DNA from: Citrus sinensis
Taxonomy: Eukaryota > Streptophyta > Magnoliopsida > Sapindales > Rutaceae
Assembly: GCF_022201045.2 (NCBI RefSeq)
Contig: NC_068558.1
Span: 44,419,001-44,483,000 of the forward strand
Length of the DNA stretch: 64,000 nucleotides
Reading direction: 5' to 3'
Both the position numbers and the translations under genes were made by a program. The stretch's first letter is position 1, and every line of letters starts with the position of its first letter. The notes below the pieces were generated by a model. The model made no database searches, was not told the DNA's origin, and saw only the letters and a program-made list of their open reading frames with translations. Below, piece after piece: positions 13,001 through 22,600 of this stretch.

Positions 13001-14152
13001 CTCTTTATCATAAATCCAAGTGCCCGCATTATTTTTAATGGCTGTAATATGATTCCGACGCCTTCTAGATAAAGTTTTCTGATGGTAGTAGGAAGTGTTA
13101 CGATCACCTAAAAGGAGCCAATCTTTGCGCGACTTTTGAAGCCAGAAAATTTCTTCCTGAGTAAGCACTTCTTCAAGCTCGGTTCTCAACTTTAATTCAA
13201 GCTCAAGGAGCCCTTGAGAACTATACTTCTCCAAGGCCCGCTGAATTCCCCCCAGCCGAGCCATTAATCGTCGTTTCCGCCAAAAAATATTCCCAAATTG
13301 CTGCCTATTCCAATCCATGACTTTAAGCCGAAAAAGATTTGCCGCCTCCATATAGGTGACGTTCCGATCCCATGAAGTGGCCACAAAATCCTTGAAACCA
13401 TCATTCGTGAGCCAAGCCGCCTGAAAACGAAACGGCCTAGAATTTAAATTTCTCGGAGGATTAATATTCTCTTTCACTAGAAGAGGCCGATGATCAGAAA
13501 TAAACTTTGGAAGGTGAAGGACAGTAGAGGCAGCATAAGTCTGAGCCCAATCTCCATTGCAAATCACTCTATCAAGACGTTTGAAAAGATTGCCGCGAGA
13601 CCAAGTAAAACGTGGCCCATGAAAAGGAAGGTCATGCATGCCGTGACTATGAAACCAAGACTGAAAAAGTCTGCACACTCCTGCGCCCATCGGAGATCCT
13701 CCTTTCTTCTCAGAATTATACAGAATAGTATTAAAATCTCCACCTAACAGCCAAGGGCCCTGGACAGTCAAAGCAATCTTTGCCAACTCATTCCAAAGAT
13801 GTCGCCTAATGCTAGGATTAGGACTAGCGTAGATTGCCGTCATCCAAGTTAGAAGATTATTGTTCCTTGAAATCTTGAGGTGAATGAATTGAGTATGATT
13901 CTCCACTATCTCAACATCAAATAAATTTTTCCAAAGGATCCAAATGCCGCCCGAAAAACCCTCAGCTTCCACTCGGTGAGACTTGTCAAAACCACTATTC
14001 TTGATGAAGTTATCCGCCTTGGACCCACTGATGCGAGGCTCCATTAACACCACCATTATGGGCTTGTAATTGGTAACCACAGCAGAGAAAGAACGACGAA
14101 AGGACGGTGAGGCAGCACCTTGAGCATTCCAAAACATAGTTGTAATACACAT
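10046..14152 (-). CDS. LINE ORF2: endonuclease, reverse transcriptase, zinc finger and RNase H
   Basis: 1368 residues without interruption. In order: an APE-type endonuclease (residues about 5-225; WNAQGA near the start, GGDFN at 137-141, SDHRP at 219-223); reverse transcriptase (about 450-750; KAPGPDG, GIRQGDPLSPYLF, the FADD active site at 681-684); a zf-RVT zinc-binding region (about 1005-1100; CDRCG then HVLRDC); and a C-terminal RNase H (about 1205-1335; NTDGA with D1213, E1253 in AELWG, D1277 in EIDS, D1326). It nicks genomic DNA and copies the LINE RNA into the break. The first ATG is used here; an ATG five codons later (MFWNAQGA) fits the family start better. All catalytic positions I could check are kept. 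Confidence 0.95.
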   Translation of the reverse strand: MCITTMFWNAQGAASPSFRRSFSAVVTNYKPIMVVLMEPRISGSKADNFIKNSGFDKSHRVEAEGFSGGIWILWKNLFDVEIVENHTQFIHLKISRNNNLLTWMTAIYASPNPSIRRHLWNELAKIALTVQGPWLLGGDFNTILYNSEKKGGSPMGAGVCRLFQSWFHSHGMHDLPFHGPRFTWSRGNLFKRLDRVICNGDWAQTYAASTVLHLPKFISDHRPLLVKENINPPRNLNSRPFRFQAAWLTNDGFKDFVATSWDRNVTYMEAANLFRLKVMDWNRQQFGNIFWRKRRLMARLGGIQRALEKYSSQGLLELELKLRTELEEVLTQEEIFWLQKSRKDWLLLGDRNTSYYHQKTLSRRRRNHITAIKNNAGTWIYDKEEITQHVIQFYSSLYSCDSPNFRAYPHPNSFPIINDEELQYLQGNVDDDEIKRTILGMHPLKAPGPDGLHAIFYQTQWDTVGPSLCCLVKDVFKHKRLPGDLNTTLLALIPKIENPSSLKLYRPISLCNVAYKTITKIIANRLQSILPHLIGPHQTSFVPGRHITENIVIAQEVIHSMRKKTGAKGFMAIKVDLEKAYDRLSWEFINDTLCEAQIPPDLIQTIMACITSVKMRVLWNGEVTDEFVPSRGIRQGDPLSPYLFVLCIERLSHGIHNAVTADKWKPIHLARNGIPLSHLFFADDLLLLAEASIEQARILSAVLDAYCYSSEAKVNVNKTMLYFSKNVRGIDVARISGILGYSVTQDLGKYLGVPLHHSRVTNKMFQDIIDKVEKRLSGWNASHLSLAGRITLAQSVLQAIPIYVMQTVSIPAGIREKIDRACRRFIWSGSSPNQSLSMISWKDICKPKSAGGLGFKSLAIMNRALHMKLAWGLLSSPNSFWVQVLVSKYGVDIRNPPLLLPTRYGSHLWKSIGNVWSDVLASRRWCLGDGKSVWFWWDLWVTKDVPLAAYTTNNLPSNILNGKVADFVKEDGSWLWERFEQFLPANIIIQIAAFHPPSPDKGTDSLFWTHSKSGRFTTHSAYLAFSNDTPMHDDRLWRTVWSWKGPQSVRIFLWQAFHDRLKTKAELVRRHIPVSTSCDRCGAATEDAMHVLRDCALVKRFWLLILPENKRQQFFNWRLHDWLRTNLGMVGGLGSVSNWAIFFGIALWRLWFWRNQFIFNQVSMDPNTVLMDVFMRTAEMHKIHSHPLTSGHTRVMRWISWKPPDWPWCSLNTDGAHNREGISSAGGLIRDHMGRWISGFGMMIGSCSVTVAELWGLYQGLQLAWNSGIRKLKVEIDSCCVLQLVTKPTLEINHYTPLIRAIKDYLKMDWQVSVSHIYREANFAADYMASLAFSIPLGLTIYHTPPLGARPFLFKDAYGVAHSRSIVL

Positions 14153-14187
14153 AACAAAAATATTTTAAAAGGGGAACGGGGGCGAAA

Positions 14188-15924
14188 CTAAGACAGCCCT
14201 ATGGCTTCAGCTTCATCATCCATGAAGGTGTCAGGAACCCCTGAATTATCGTCATCAGTTGAAGGCAAAATCCTACCCGCAACATCTGAATCAAGCTCCC
14301 TAAAATCTCCCCCCCGGAAATTAGGGCTCTCCATTCCATCCTCATCGGGAGGCTCTTTATCCAAATTTAGGGCCAAAACTCCCTCAGGCAAGTGTTCATG
14401 ATGAGACCGAGGATGAGGAAATTGTAGCTGAAGGTTGGGGAAAGAAACTGCACTGTGGTTTAACGGGTTAAGGGTTACATGAACAGGCATCGGAGAAGCA
14501 GCCAGTGTGTTGGGATGGGCATGCATGCCATGCATGGAGCTACAGGGAACATCGGAGGTGGCACTTGGTTCAGATGTTGTAAGAACCTTGAGATGTGCGT
14601 GCATGCCTTGCATGGCTAGGGTAGGCTTATGTGGTTGGAAAGTCTGGTCACGGCTGTGATTGTTTGGGTTGATATTTTCAGCTATGGAGTTGTTTGCCGA
14701 AACTGAAATTTTCTTGGTAGGATATTTCCGCATAAAGTGACTCACTTGTTTCTTTTTCATGCTCCTGGATTTTGGGGCTAATGTGTTGGGGTTTTCTACT
14801 GTTGGCTCCAGGATTTCCTGATGGACTACCGAAGTGTTGTCCTGATTTTGTGGTACACTTTCGTCATCCATCACTTTGCCTAAAACATCAAACCGCGACA
14901 CACGAACATTCAGCCCCTGTTGATCCTGAACCCAGACCTTAGAAGAAACCCTTTCTGTAGATCTACGAGGGCGAGGTTTACGGGTTACCACCATCCACGA
15001 TCCAAACTTAGACTCATTTTGGTTAGAACCCTCCTCCACCACAATATTCTGGTTTGCAGCAACAGGACAAGAAGTTGGCTGTGCCGCTTCCACATGCGTG
15101 GTACCACCGTCAGGGCAAGCATCTTGATAATGGCCAAACTTGCCACAACAAAAACAAATCATGGGCAGATTTTCATACTCCACCTTTTGGATTCTTCCCT
15201 CAAAATTAAATTGAGAAACCAGCGGCTTGTCAAGGTCTAGTTGAACCGCAATGCGAGCGAATTTTCCCCTTTGGGCTGCGGCAGTGAGATAGTCTATCTT
15301 GATGACCGGGCCAACAATTTGCCCTAACCGCCGAATAATAGTTTTATGATAAAAGTGAATATTCATGCCAGACAAACGAATCCAAGCCACAATCCGATCA
15401 ACTCTATTCGTGGTAGCATCAAACTCCGGCGTCCATTGCTGAACAAAAAGATAATGCCCCATGATGGTCCAAGGCCCCTCAGTAAGAGCATATTCCACAT
15501 CTCCCTCGTTCTGAAAACGGACCAAGTAGTAATCATTAGCTAAGTCAATGATGGAGAAACCCATTGTAGAACTCCAGAGTCTCTTCAAACGCTCACTGAT
15601 AACTCTATATCCCAAGTTTCGTCCAAGAGTTTTAACGACAACTGAGTTCGCCCAAGGTTTTGCTAGTCGATCGTGAACCCTTTGTGAGAAAGCAATATAG
15701 GGCATAGATTCGTCCTCCTTGCAACAGACATCCTCCTCTTCCAGTTCCCACTCGTCCCTCATGCCAAACCCCATATTTGCAGAACCCCCATTCGCCTCCA
15801 TGGCAATATCACGGTAGGATAAGGGCTTAGGGTTATCTCCATCAGCCCCTTCAGCCCTAAACTTTGTCTTTTTGGTGAAACGGTCGCTCGCCAGCGGCGG
15901 TGGAGAAGCTTTCCCGTAGCTCAT
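14188..15924 (-). CDS. LINE ORF1: DUF4283 RNA-binding protein with CCHC zinc knuckle
   Basis: 578 residues. An acidic N-terminal segment is followed by a DUF4283-type region (about residues 80-220; PWANSVVVKTLGR, GPWTIMGHYLFVQQW) and a CX2CX4HX4C zinc knuckle at 257-270 (CFCCGKFGHYQDAC). The remaining 300 residues are low complexity and hydrophilic, with a twice-repeated MHGMHAH/MQGMHAH motif. This architecture is the usual gag-like ORF1 of plant L1 elements, which packages the element RNA. It starts 36 nt from the 5' edge of the element and is followed by ORF2 after 35 nt. Confidence 0.93.
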   Translation of the reverse strand: MSYGKASPPPLASDRFTKKTKFRAEGADGDNPKPLSYRDIAMEANGGSANMGFGMRDEWELEEEDVCCKEDESMPYIAFSQRVHDRLAKPWANSVVVKTLGRNLGYRVISERLKRLWSSTMGFSIIDLANDYYLVRFQNEGDVEYALTEGPWTIMGHYLFVQQWTPEFDATTNRVDRIVAWIRLSGMNIHFYHKTIIRRLGQIVGPVIKIDYLTAAAQRGKFARIAVQLDLDKPLVSQFNFEGRIQKVEYENLPMICFCCGKFGHYQDACPDGGTTHVEAAQPTSCPVAANQNIVVEEGSNQNESKFGSWMVVTRKPRPRRSTERVSSKVWVQDQQGLNVRVSRFDVLGKVMDDESVPQNQDNTSVVHQEILEPTVENPNTLAPKSRSMKKKQVSHFMRKYPTKKISVSANNSIAENINPNNHSRDQTFQPHKPTLAMQGMHAHLKVLTTSEPSATSDVPCSSMHGMHAHPNTLAASPMPVHVTLNPLNHSAVSFPNLQLQFPHPRSHHEHLPEGVLALNLDKEPPDEDGMESPNFRGGDFRELDSDVAGRILPSTDDDNSGVPDTFMDDEAEAIGLS

Positions 15925-16611
15925 TAGGGTTTTAACTTTCTTCTTTTTAACTGAGTTTTACATGTTTCTTCTTTTATATTGCTTGCCAAGATTTTCTTTT
16001 CTTTTCTTTTCTTTTTTAATAAAGAAAAAATCCGGGTATGATGAATGGTCCATGGACATATTCTTTTATCATCTGTACGATTGCCAACCGTCCGTTCAAA
16101 AATACTTAAAAACAAAAACAAAAACTAAAGTAAAGCAAAAATAAATTAAAGTATGAGAGAGAGAAATAAAGAATGGTGTCACCACATTGGCTGATGAGGA
16201 TTGCTGCCTTGCTGGTTCGATTCTCACAAAAAAAAAAAAAAAAGTATATATTCCCACTGGTGAGACATATATTATCGTTCTAAAATTAAAAAAAAATAAT
16301 AATTGATTAATTTCGTAAGATTCAATCACGACAGAATCTCTTTACAATTGTTTTTCTTCAACACAGTTAAAGGTCGGTCCATTGAAATGAATTATGATTT
16401 TTTTTTTCAATTACGGTGCAATTCAGATTTATATCGTAATCTTACGACACTTCTATCTTACCAATACATATTATATACATATAAAAGAATTATTGAAAGT
16501 TTTTCTGTAGGAAGGGACTCGAATGTTGCGAAATAAAATATTCAAAAGAATATGCTCGTGTATGATGAGAGATGGATGCTTATATAATTTTGCAGTTGCA
16601 GAGTTAGTAAA

Positions 16612-16613
<2 letters not shown>

Positions 16614-16649
<36 letters not shown>

Positions 16650-16677
16650 CGAGAGAGAGAGAGAGAGAGAGAGAGAG
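16614..16677. repeat. compound (TA)n-(GA)n microsatellite
   Basis: About 35 bp of alternating TA followed, after GC, by about 27 bp of alternating GA. Confidence 0.95.
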
Positions 16678-16814
16678 TAGCACTTAATATGAATAACGGC
16701 AATAGCTATTTGACTTTGTAACAGATGGAAGGGCAGTGGCAGTGGTTGATGAGATTGTCTCCGTCCAATTTGGCACACACTTTTGAAGGACCTTACGCAC
16801 GCACATACACTGAT

Positions 16815-16840
16815 ACACACACACACACACACACACACAC
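16815..16840. repeat. (AC)n microsatellite
   Basis: Thirteen consecutive AC units. Confidence 0.95.
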
Positions 16841-19606
16841 GTCTGTTTGAGTTTAACATAGACGTCATGTGCAGCCTTGACTTTTTGCTTCGACAGGCAA
16901 ATGGAACAGCCCCATTTTCATGGCGGATCCCACTTTTTCTGCGGGGCTTTGCTTATGGCTTTGGCAGAACAGAACCACTTAATTAGTGTTTGGTTTGATT
17001 CGGTTTTTGTGTCACACAAGAAGAATCCGGTAAAGCCAAACTCTAAAGTGCTAAAGTTAAGCTAATGAAACAAAGGAAAAATTTTCTCTCTGCTTAAAAA
17101 AGGGGTGCCTCTGTCCTCTTTTTACCCCCTTTTTCTTTTTTTTCTTTTTTTTTTTTTTTTTCTCTCTTGCATTGCAAAAGATTCATGAAAGTGACTCGTG
17201 CATAAAGCTCTGACTCAAAAAAAAAAAAAAAAAAAAAAGAGATTCTTTATGCCCATTTTTTTCCCCCCTAAACGCATTACATGTTGAGTATGCATCACAA
17301 TTGGTCGTCAATATGCTTTTTTGCTATAAAGGAAATAGTTCGTATAAGATAATGATTCTTCAAATGCATCAAACTCGCTTTAATAATATTCTAATTTGAT
17401 GATCTGATCCAAATAATTAGAATTTTAATTGCTCTACTCTTTGCATAAGAGGACCATTCAACAACACGATAGTGAATCACTTCTCCGAGTAAAAATAATT
17501 TAAGTGGGAGTTAATTCATTTGGAGATATTTCGAGTAAATTTGTACGAGATCGCTCAAAATTCTAATTGCAACCTCATATATAGCAGGTAGATTTCCAAA
17601 AAAAAAAAAAAAAGGGATGCTATGTGTTTAATACACCAAAATATATGTTAAACCTAATTAATCTATCTTTGAAGTTTAGAATAACTAAGGAAACTTTTTC
17701 AAAACTTTAATCAGTGCAGAATAAGGGAATAAGACATCACGTCTCTTTTTAATCCTTTCAATAAAAGAATTTATAAAGATGGAAAGCAACGAGTACTGCA
17801 AAAGTCTGAGTTAATTATTGCCGTTTTTTACTAAAACGCAGGAGCCGAAGAGGGGTGCCATAAATGGTTAAACGGTATCGTATCGTCTGCGTGTGCGCAT
17901 CGGCCAGAGCGCCAGAGCGGCGCACCCACAGAGGCTGAGGCCTGGTGCAAAAGCTATTTGGGTCCCACTCGCACGAACCTTTCCTTCCTTGTCTATAAGC
18001 CAACAATTGAGGCAACCAAACCTCTTACCCTGATCCCTTCATCATCTGGACCCCACAGACGTGGCATCTTCAAAGTTGTCCGTGTCATCGGTTAAAACCG
18101 TGCCGCCTGCTGAAGCTCCGAGGCTCCTGCGTCTTGTGCATTGACAAAATTGACCCTGTATTCCTCGGAGGTTGAATTCTTAATTAAAATACTATTATTC
18201 ATCGGATTCTTTCTTTCTGTTATATATATATATATATATATTCTTTTTAAAGCCATGAAAATTGATCCACGTTTTTGGTATTAGTTTAATCTAGATTTAT
18301 AATTAGAATCTATTTATAACCCAACGAACCAATAATTCTATTAATAAATAAAATTTTCTGGTAAACATGGATTAGCCCAAATAATTTTCCACAACAAAAT
18401 TGTATAAACTGTACATGTATTAATTAACTGCTGGATGCTGGATCCCAATTCTACATTTAGTTGCAGTTAGTTGGGGCATTCTAGATCTTCCAACTTTTGA
18501 ATGCCTTCGGAATTGACAAATGCTCACAATCAACCTAATTAGCATTGTTTTCCTTTGGAATGTTCCAACTCAAATTGATCTTTGATGTTATTTTGGACAA
18601 GACAAGTCAAGGTCTATTTTGGTGGCTCACATTATTATTAGTTCGTCAATTTTTATTATCTTAATGGCACCTTTAATTCCATATATCAAAAAAAAAAAAA
18701 AAAAAACAAGCTATCAGCATTCAGCAACCTTATTCTTCGGATGCGACCTCACATGCTCTCCATCATCAATGAGTTGTCTTTCTACTACAAAGCGTCCATA
18801 CCAAGTTTGCTCCACTTGTCCATGTATGCGACCTGACATCGAATCATACATAATACAGCGCCGTATATGCATAAAGGATTAATAATAAACTCTTATATGT
18901 TTAGGCTCTACAAAGTTTTATTGATTTTAGATTTAATTAACTAATCGCACTTAGCATGAATCACATGCACAGCTCCACCACATAAATCAAACGGTCGCAC
19001 AAAGGTATTAGCAAATCAATAAACATCACCATGATTAAGCATCAATAAAATCACCACGTTCAAAAAGTCCCATTTCTTTTTGAGTTTTGTCTATACTCTG
19101 CATGGGAATACTCACCAACCCCAATTCCCCACGTGTCAAATACATAATCGTTCATATAAAAAAAGAAAAAAAGAAAAAATACCTAAGTGCTCATCAAGCC
19201 CATTTTCGTAATTCCATTTCAAAGCTCGCACTCACGGAGCCTTTGGAGTGTTCCAATTTATAACCATCCCTATTGCAGTATTGACACTTCCCAAGTCTCG
19301 GTAAATGCCACGTCACCACATAGCCCCTGCATGTACGGACATGCCACCCTTAACCCTTAATATATAAATAAATCAGCACGCGAAAAACCCCTCCACCTGT
19401 GACCCCAAGCCCTCATTTTCCCCTTCCACTCTCTAAATCTCCACACAAGCCGATACTTTCCTTTTATTTATTTATTTTCATTTTAACTGAGTTTTTGGTC
19501 CATAACCCAGCACGATACATCCCGATATTTCGGAAACAAAATATTACCAGACCGAAAATAAAATATATAAAGTGAGCTCTTTTTTCTCCAATCCTACTGA
19601 CCAGTG

Positions 19607-22600
19607 ATGCCGATGGCGGCAGGGCTAGCATCGGAGGCGGATCGAGCGGCAGCAGCGGTGGGGCCGGTGCAATCTCCACCGGTAGTGATGATGTCGGACG
19701 CGTTCGCCAAGGACGCGATCATCGCGTGGTTCCGGGGAGAATTTGCGGCGGCGAACGCAATAATCGACGCTCTGTGCGGACACCTCGCGGAGGTGAGAGG
19801 CGGCGGAGGGATAGGATCGGGATACGAGAAGGTTTTCGCGGCAATTCATCGGAGGAGGATGAACTGGATCTCGGTGCTGCAGATGCAGAAGTACCACTCG
19901 ATCGCTGAGGTGACGCTCGAATTACGGAACGTGACCGAAAAGATGGTGGAAGAGAAGAAAGACGACGGTGAGAAAAAGGTTGACGAACTTAAGGAGTGTT
20001 TGGATAGTGAGAAATCCACGGAAAATGGCGAGAAAATGACAGAAAGTGAAAAAAAGTGTGAAGTTGAAGAAGAGACTGCGGTGGAAGAAGATGATTCTCC
20101 TAACAGTGATATTACTGATTCAGGTAAGTAGATTCTTTAACTTTTGATACTTGATGTTTTAACACTTTGTGATTCGATTTATTATTGGAATTCTGTGACG
20201 GAAAATCGGCTCTGTCAACATGATCATATTTCTCATCTCACTTCAGAGATAGGTGACTCCGAGGAAGATACTGATTTAGCTTCAAAGTTTTTTTTTTTTA
20301 ATTATAAAAAAAAAGTAAATAATGATTAAAAAAAGAATATAACAAAAAATCATAAATTTTTTTTCTTTTGTGCGTAGAAAGATATGAGTTTTTTAATATA
20401 AAATGTGGAAGTTATGGTGTTTGGAGGCCGAGTCTCAAAGAGGGGAAAAAAAAGGTTTCTTTTTTTTGAGCTTTAATTTTGTTAATGCCGTACTTCTCCA
20501 TTCTCTCAGGAGCCAAACGGGACTTTACGTGCCTCCAAGAGATCCGATATTCAAATTTTCGTTTGCGAATTTATCGTTAGATAGCGATACATGTCATTTT
20601 GCACTTTTGATCCTTCAAGTGTTTGTTATAAATTTTTTTTTTTTTTAATTGAAAGAATATGCCGGAAAATCCTATATTTAAGGTACCTATTTATCACTCT
20701 GATTTACAAAGTCTAAAAAAGAAAGAAATAATTATATTATTTTGTAAAATACAAATTACAAAATGGATGGTATTATTTTCCCGAGGTTTTGGTGGGGGTT
20801 TGAGATTTCGAGGTGTGCGAAAAAGAGTTTGGATGCATCCGGTGTTACAGCTAGTTTTGGAAGTCGCAAATACCATAACGTTTGATACGATGCGATGGCG
20901 TCTCCTTTTGCGTGCAATGATTTTAATGTTTGTGTCTCAGACTGAACCTTAACCGTCTGATCTTGAGTTGACATCATTGCCGCATGATGATTGTTTTTTT
21001 CTCATTGAGTTGTCTGTTGGACATTTCTGACCTGAAGGTGCCGATCTCTAGGAATAATAGAGTCGTGGGTCCCGCTTGTTGATTGGGCCGAGTTGGTGGG
21101 CCAACAACGGTGGGAGATCCAACGAAAGTCGAAAAATTAGGACTTTGAGGGACAAAAGTGGTGTTTGGATAGCCCGATTAGTTAATCCAAATTTTGGGAG
21201 ACCGTAGCATTTTGTTGCCCTGTACTTTTTTGGAAAAATTGATTAATTGACAGCAAAATTGTTTTGTCATCTCCCATCTGTCACCACTCATTAGGTGTTG
21301 TTAATAGCAGAATTGAGTGGTCCAATAAGAAAATCATTGTGAAACTTAATGACAATACGTCAATGGATTTACTAAATAGGAACATGATAAGTAAGGTGAT
21401 AGAATTTATTTACCATCTTAAATTTAAAATAGGGAGTTTGGCTTGACCTTCCAAAAATAAACATAAATTATTAATACTATCGATTAAAAAAGATTTTTTT
21501 CCCTTTCAATAGCAATTGCATTACTTACTGTACAATAAAAATTCAAACAACATATCGATTAAAGAATTCTTTTTTTTTTTTTTTGGAAAAGGAAAAATTT
21601 TCTTTTTTCAAAATTACTATGGAGATCTTAGAGTGAGTTATTGTTCATGTTGAATGTGACGGTGGTAGAATATTCACTGTTAAAAGTTGCTTGAAAGCTC
21701 TTGAATGAAGCTTCTCGCCGATGATAGTTACAGGATTTTTTCTTTGTCAAAATATAAACTTTCTTGGAGGCTGGAGCTTGCATGAACTCGTTACGAGTCC
21801 CCTGCAAAAGGCAAAGAAGATTATGATGTTCAAATATCTCCTAATTAATAGTCATATTTATATTATGTTTCTTCTCTTATCATGACATTAGTAATTCATT
21901 TCATTCCTTCTGTTGGGATGCAGGATCTCAAGAAATGCAGCCCATTACTGAAAATGTTGAGATATGTTCAAACCACGAAGAATGTGATGCACGGCGATCC
22001 CAAATCAAGTTGACAAAAGGTTTTGCAGCCAAGGAGCAAGTGAAAGGCCATATGGCGAGTTCTTTCTTTCACAGTTTGTAAATACATTATTTCCGTAGAG
22101 AAGATGGATTTTGGAGGGTTGATATCCTATATTTTTAGCCATGATAAAGAAAGCAGCTGGCTGTTATTGATTGATAAATAATTGCGACTGGCAGGTGAAT
22201 GTTGTGAAAGGGTTGAAGTTATATGAGGATGTGTTTACTGATTCAGAGCTCTCTATGTTAACTGATTATGTCAATGAACTTCGGCTGGCTGGCCAGAGCG
22301 GAGAACTGTCAGGTGACCCACTGTAAAGCCTTCTTCTTGTAATCCTACGTTTGATGCTTATTTTTTAATATTAAGCCAAAAAGCCCACTAGTTTTTTTTT
22401 TTTTTTGTTTGAGACTGATTAATCATCAGATTACTGCATTACACAGATATTTACAACAACTGCTTATTGTAGCAGAGGTATTACACTGATATTTACAATC
22501 AGATATACATGATTGGGACTTACATTATTACAATGAATTTTATGAAGTACATGCCCAATACAAATAACCCCTCACAGGAGAGGATGTCCATACTCTACTT

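Larger units (their letters stand above)
10011..15960 (-). mobile_element. Full-length L1-type LINE retrotransposon, both ORFs open
   Basis: Transcribed on the minus strand: a 36-nt leader, ORF1 (15924-14188), a 35-nt gap, ORF2 (14152-10046), a tail of under 40 nt, then poly(A), seen as poly-T at the left edge. It is bounded by identical 15-bp copies of catgtttcttctttt at 9996-10010 and 15961-15975, the target-site duplications of target-primed reverse transcription. The base composition is markedly more GC-rich than the flanks. Neither ORF has an internal stop, so this is a recent insertion and possibly competent to move. The leader is very short, so a few 5' bases may be missing. Confidence 0.95.
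15976..19606. other. intergenic, microsatellite-rich; 3' part is the presumed ALKBH10B promoter
   Basis: No gene is supported. It holds poly-A/T tracts, a (TA)n-(GA)n run at 16614-16677, an (AC)n run at 16815-16840 and (TA)n at 18221-18241. A short tRNA-like sequence ending in a 15-A tail lies near 16185-16243. The last few hundred bases should include the ALKBH10B promoter and leader. Confidence 0.6.

Noticed and set aside
20247..20286. Possible extra exon of ALKBH10B between exons 1 and 2 (EIGDSEEDTD)
   Set aside because: Acceptor and sequence look exon-like, but 40 nt would shift the frame of exon 2, while direct joining of exons 1 and 2 keeps it.
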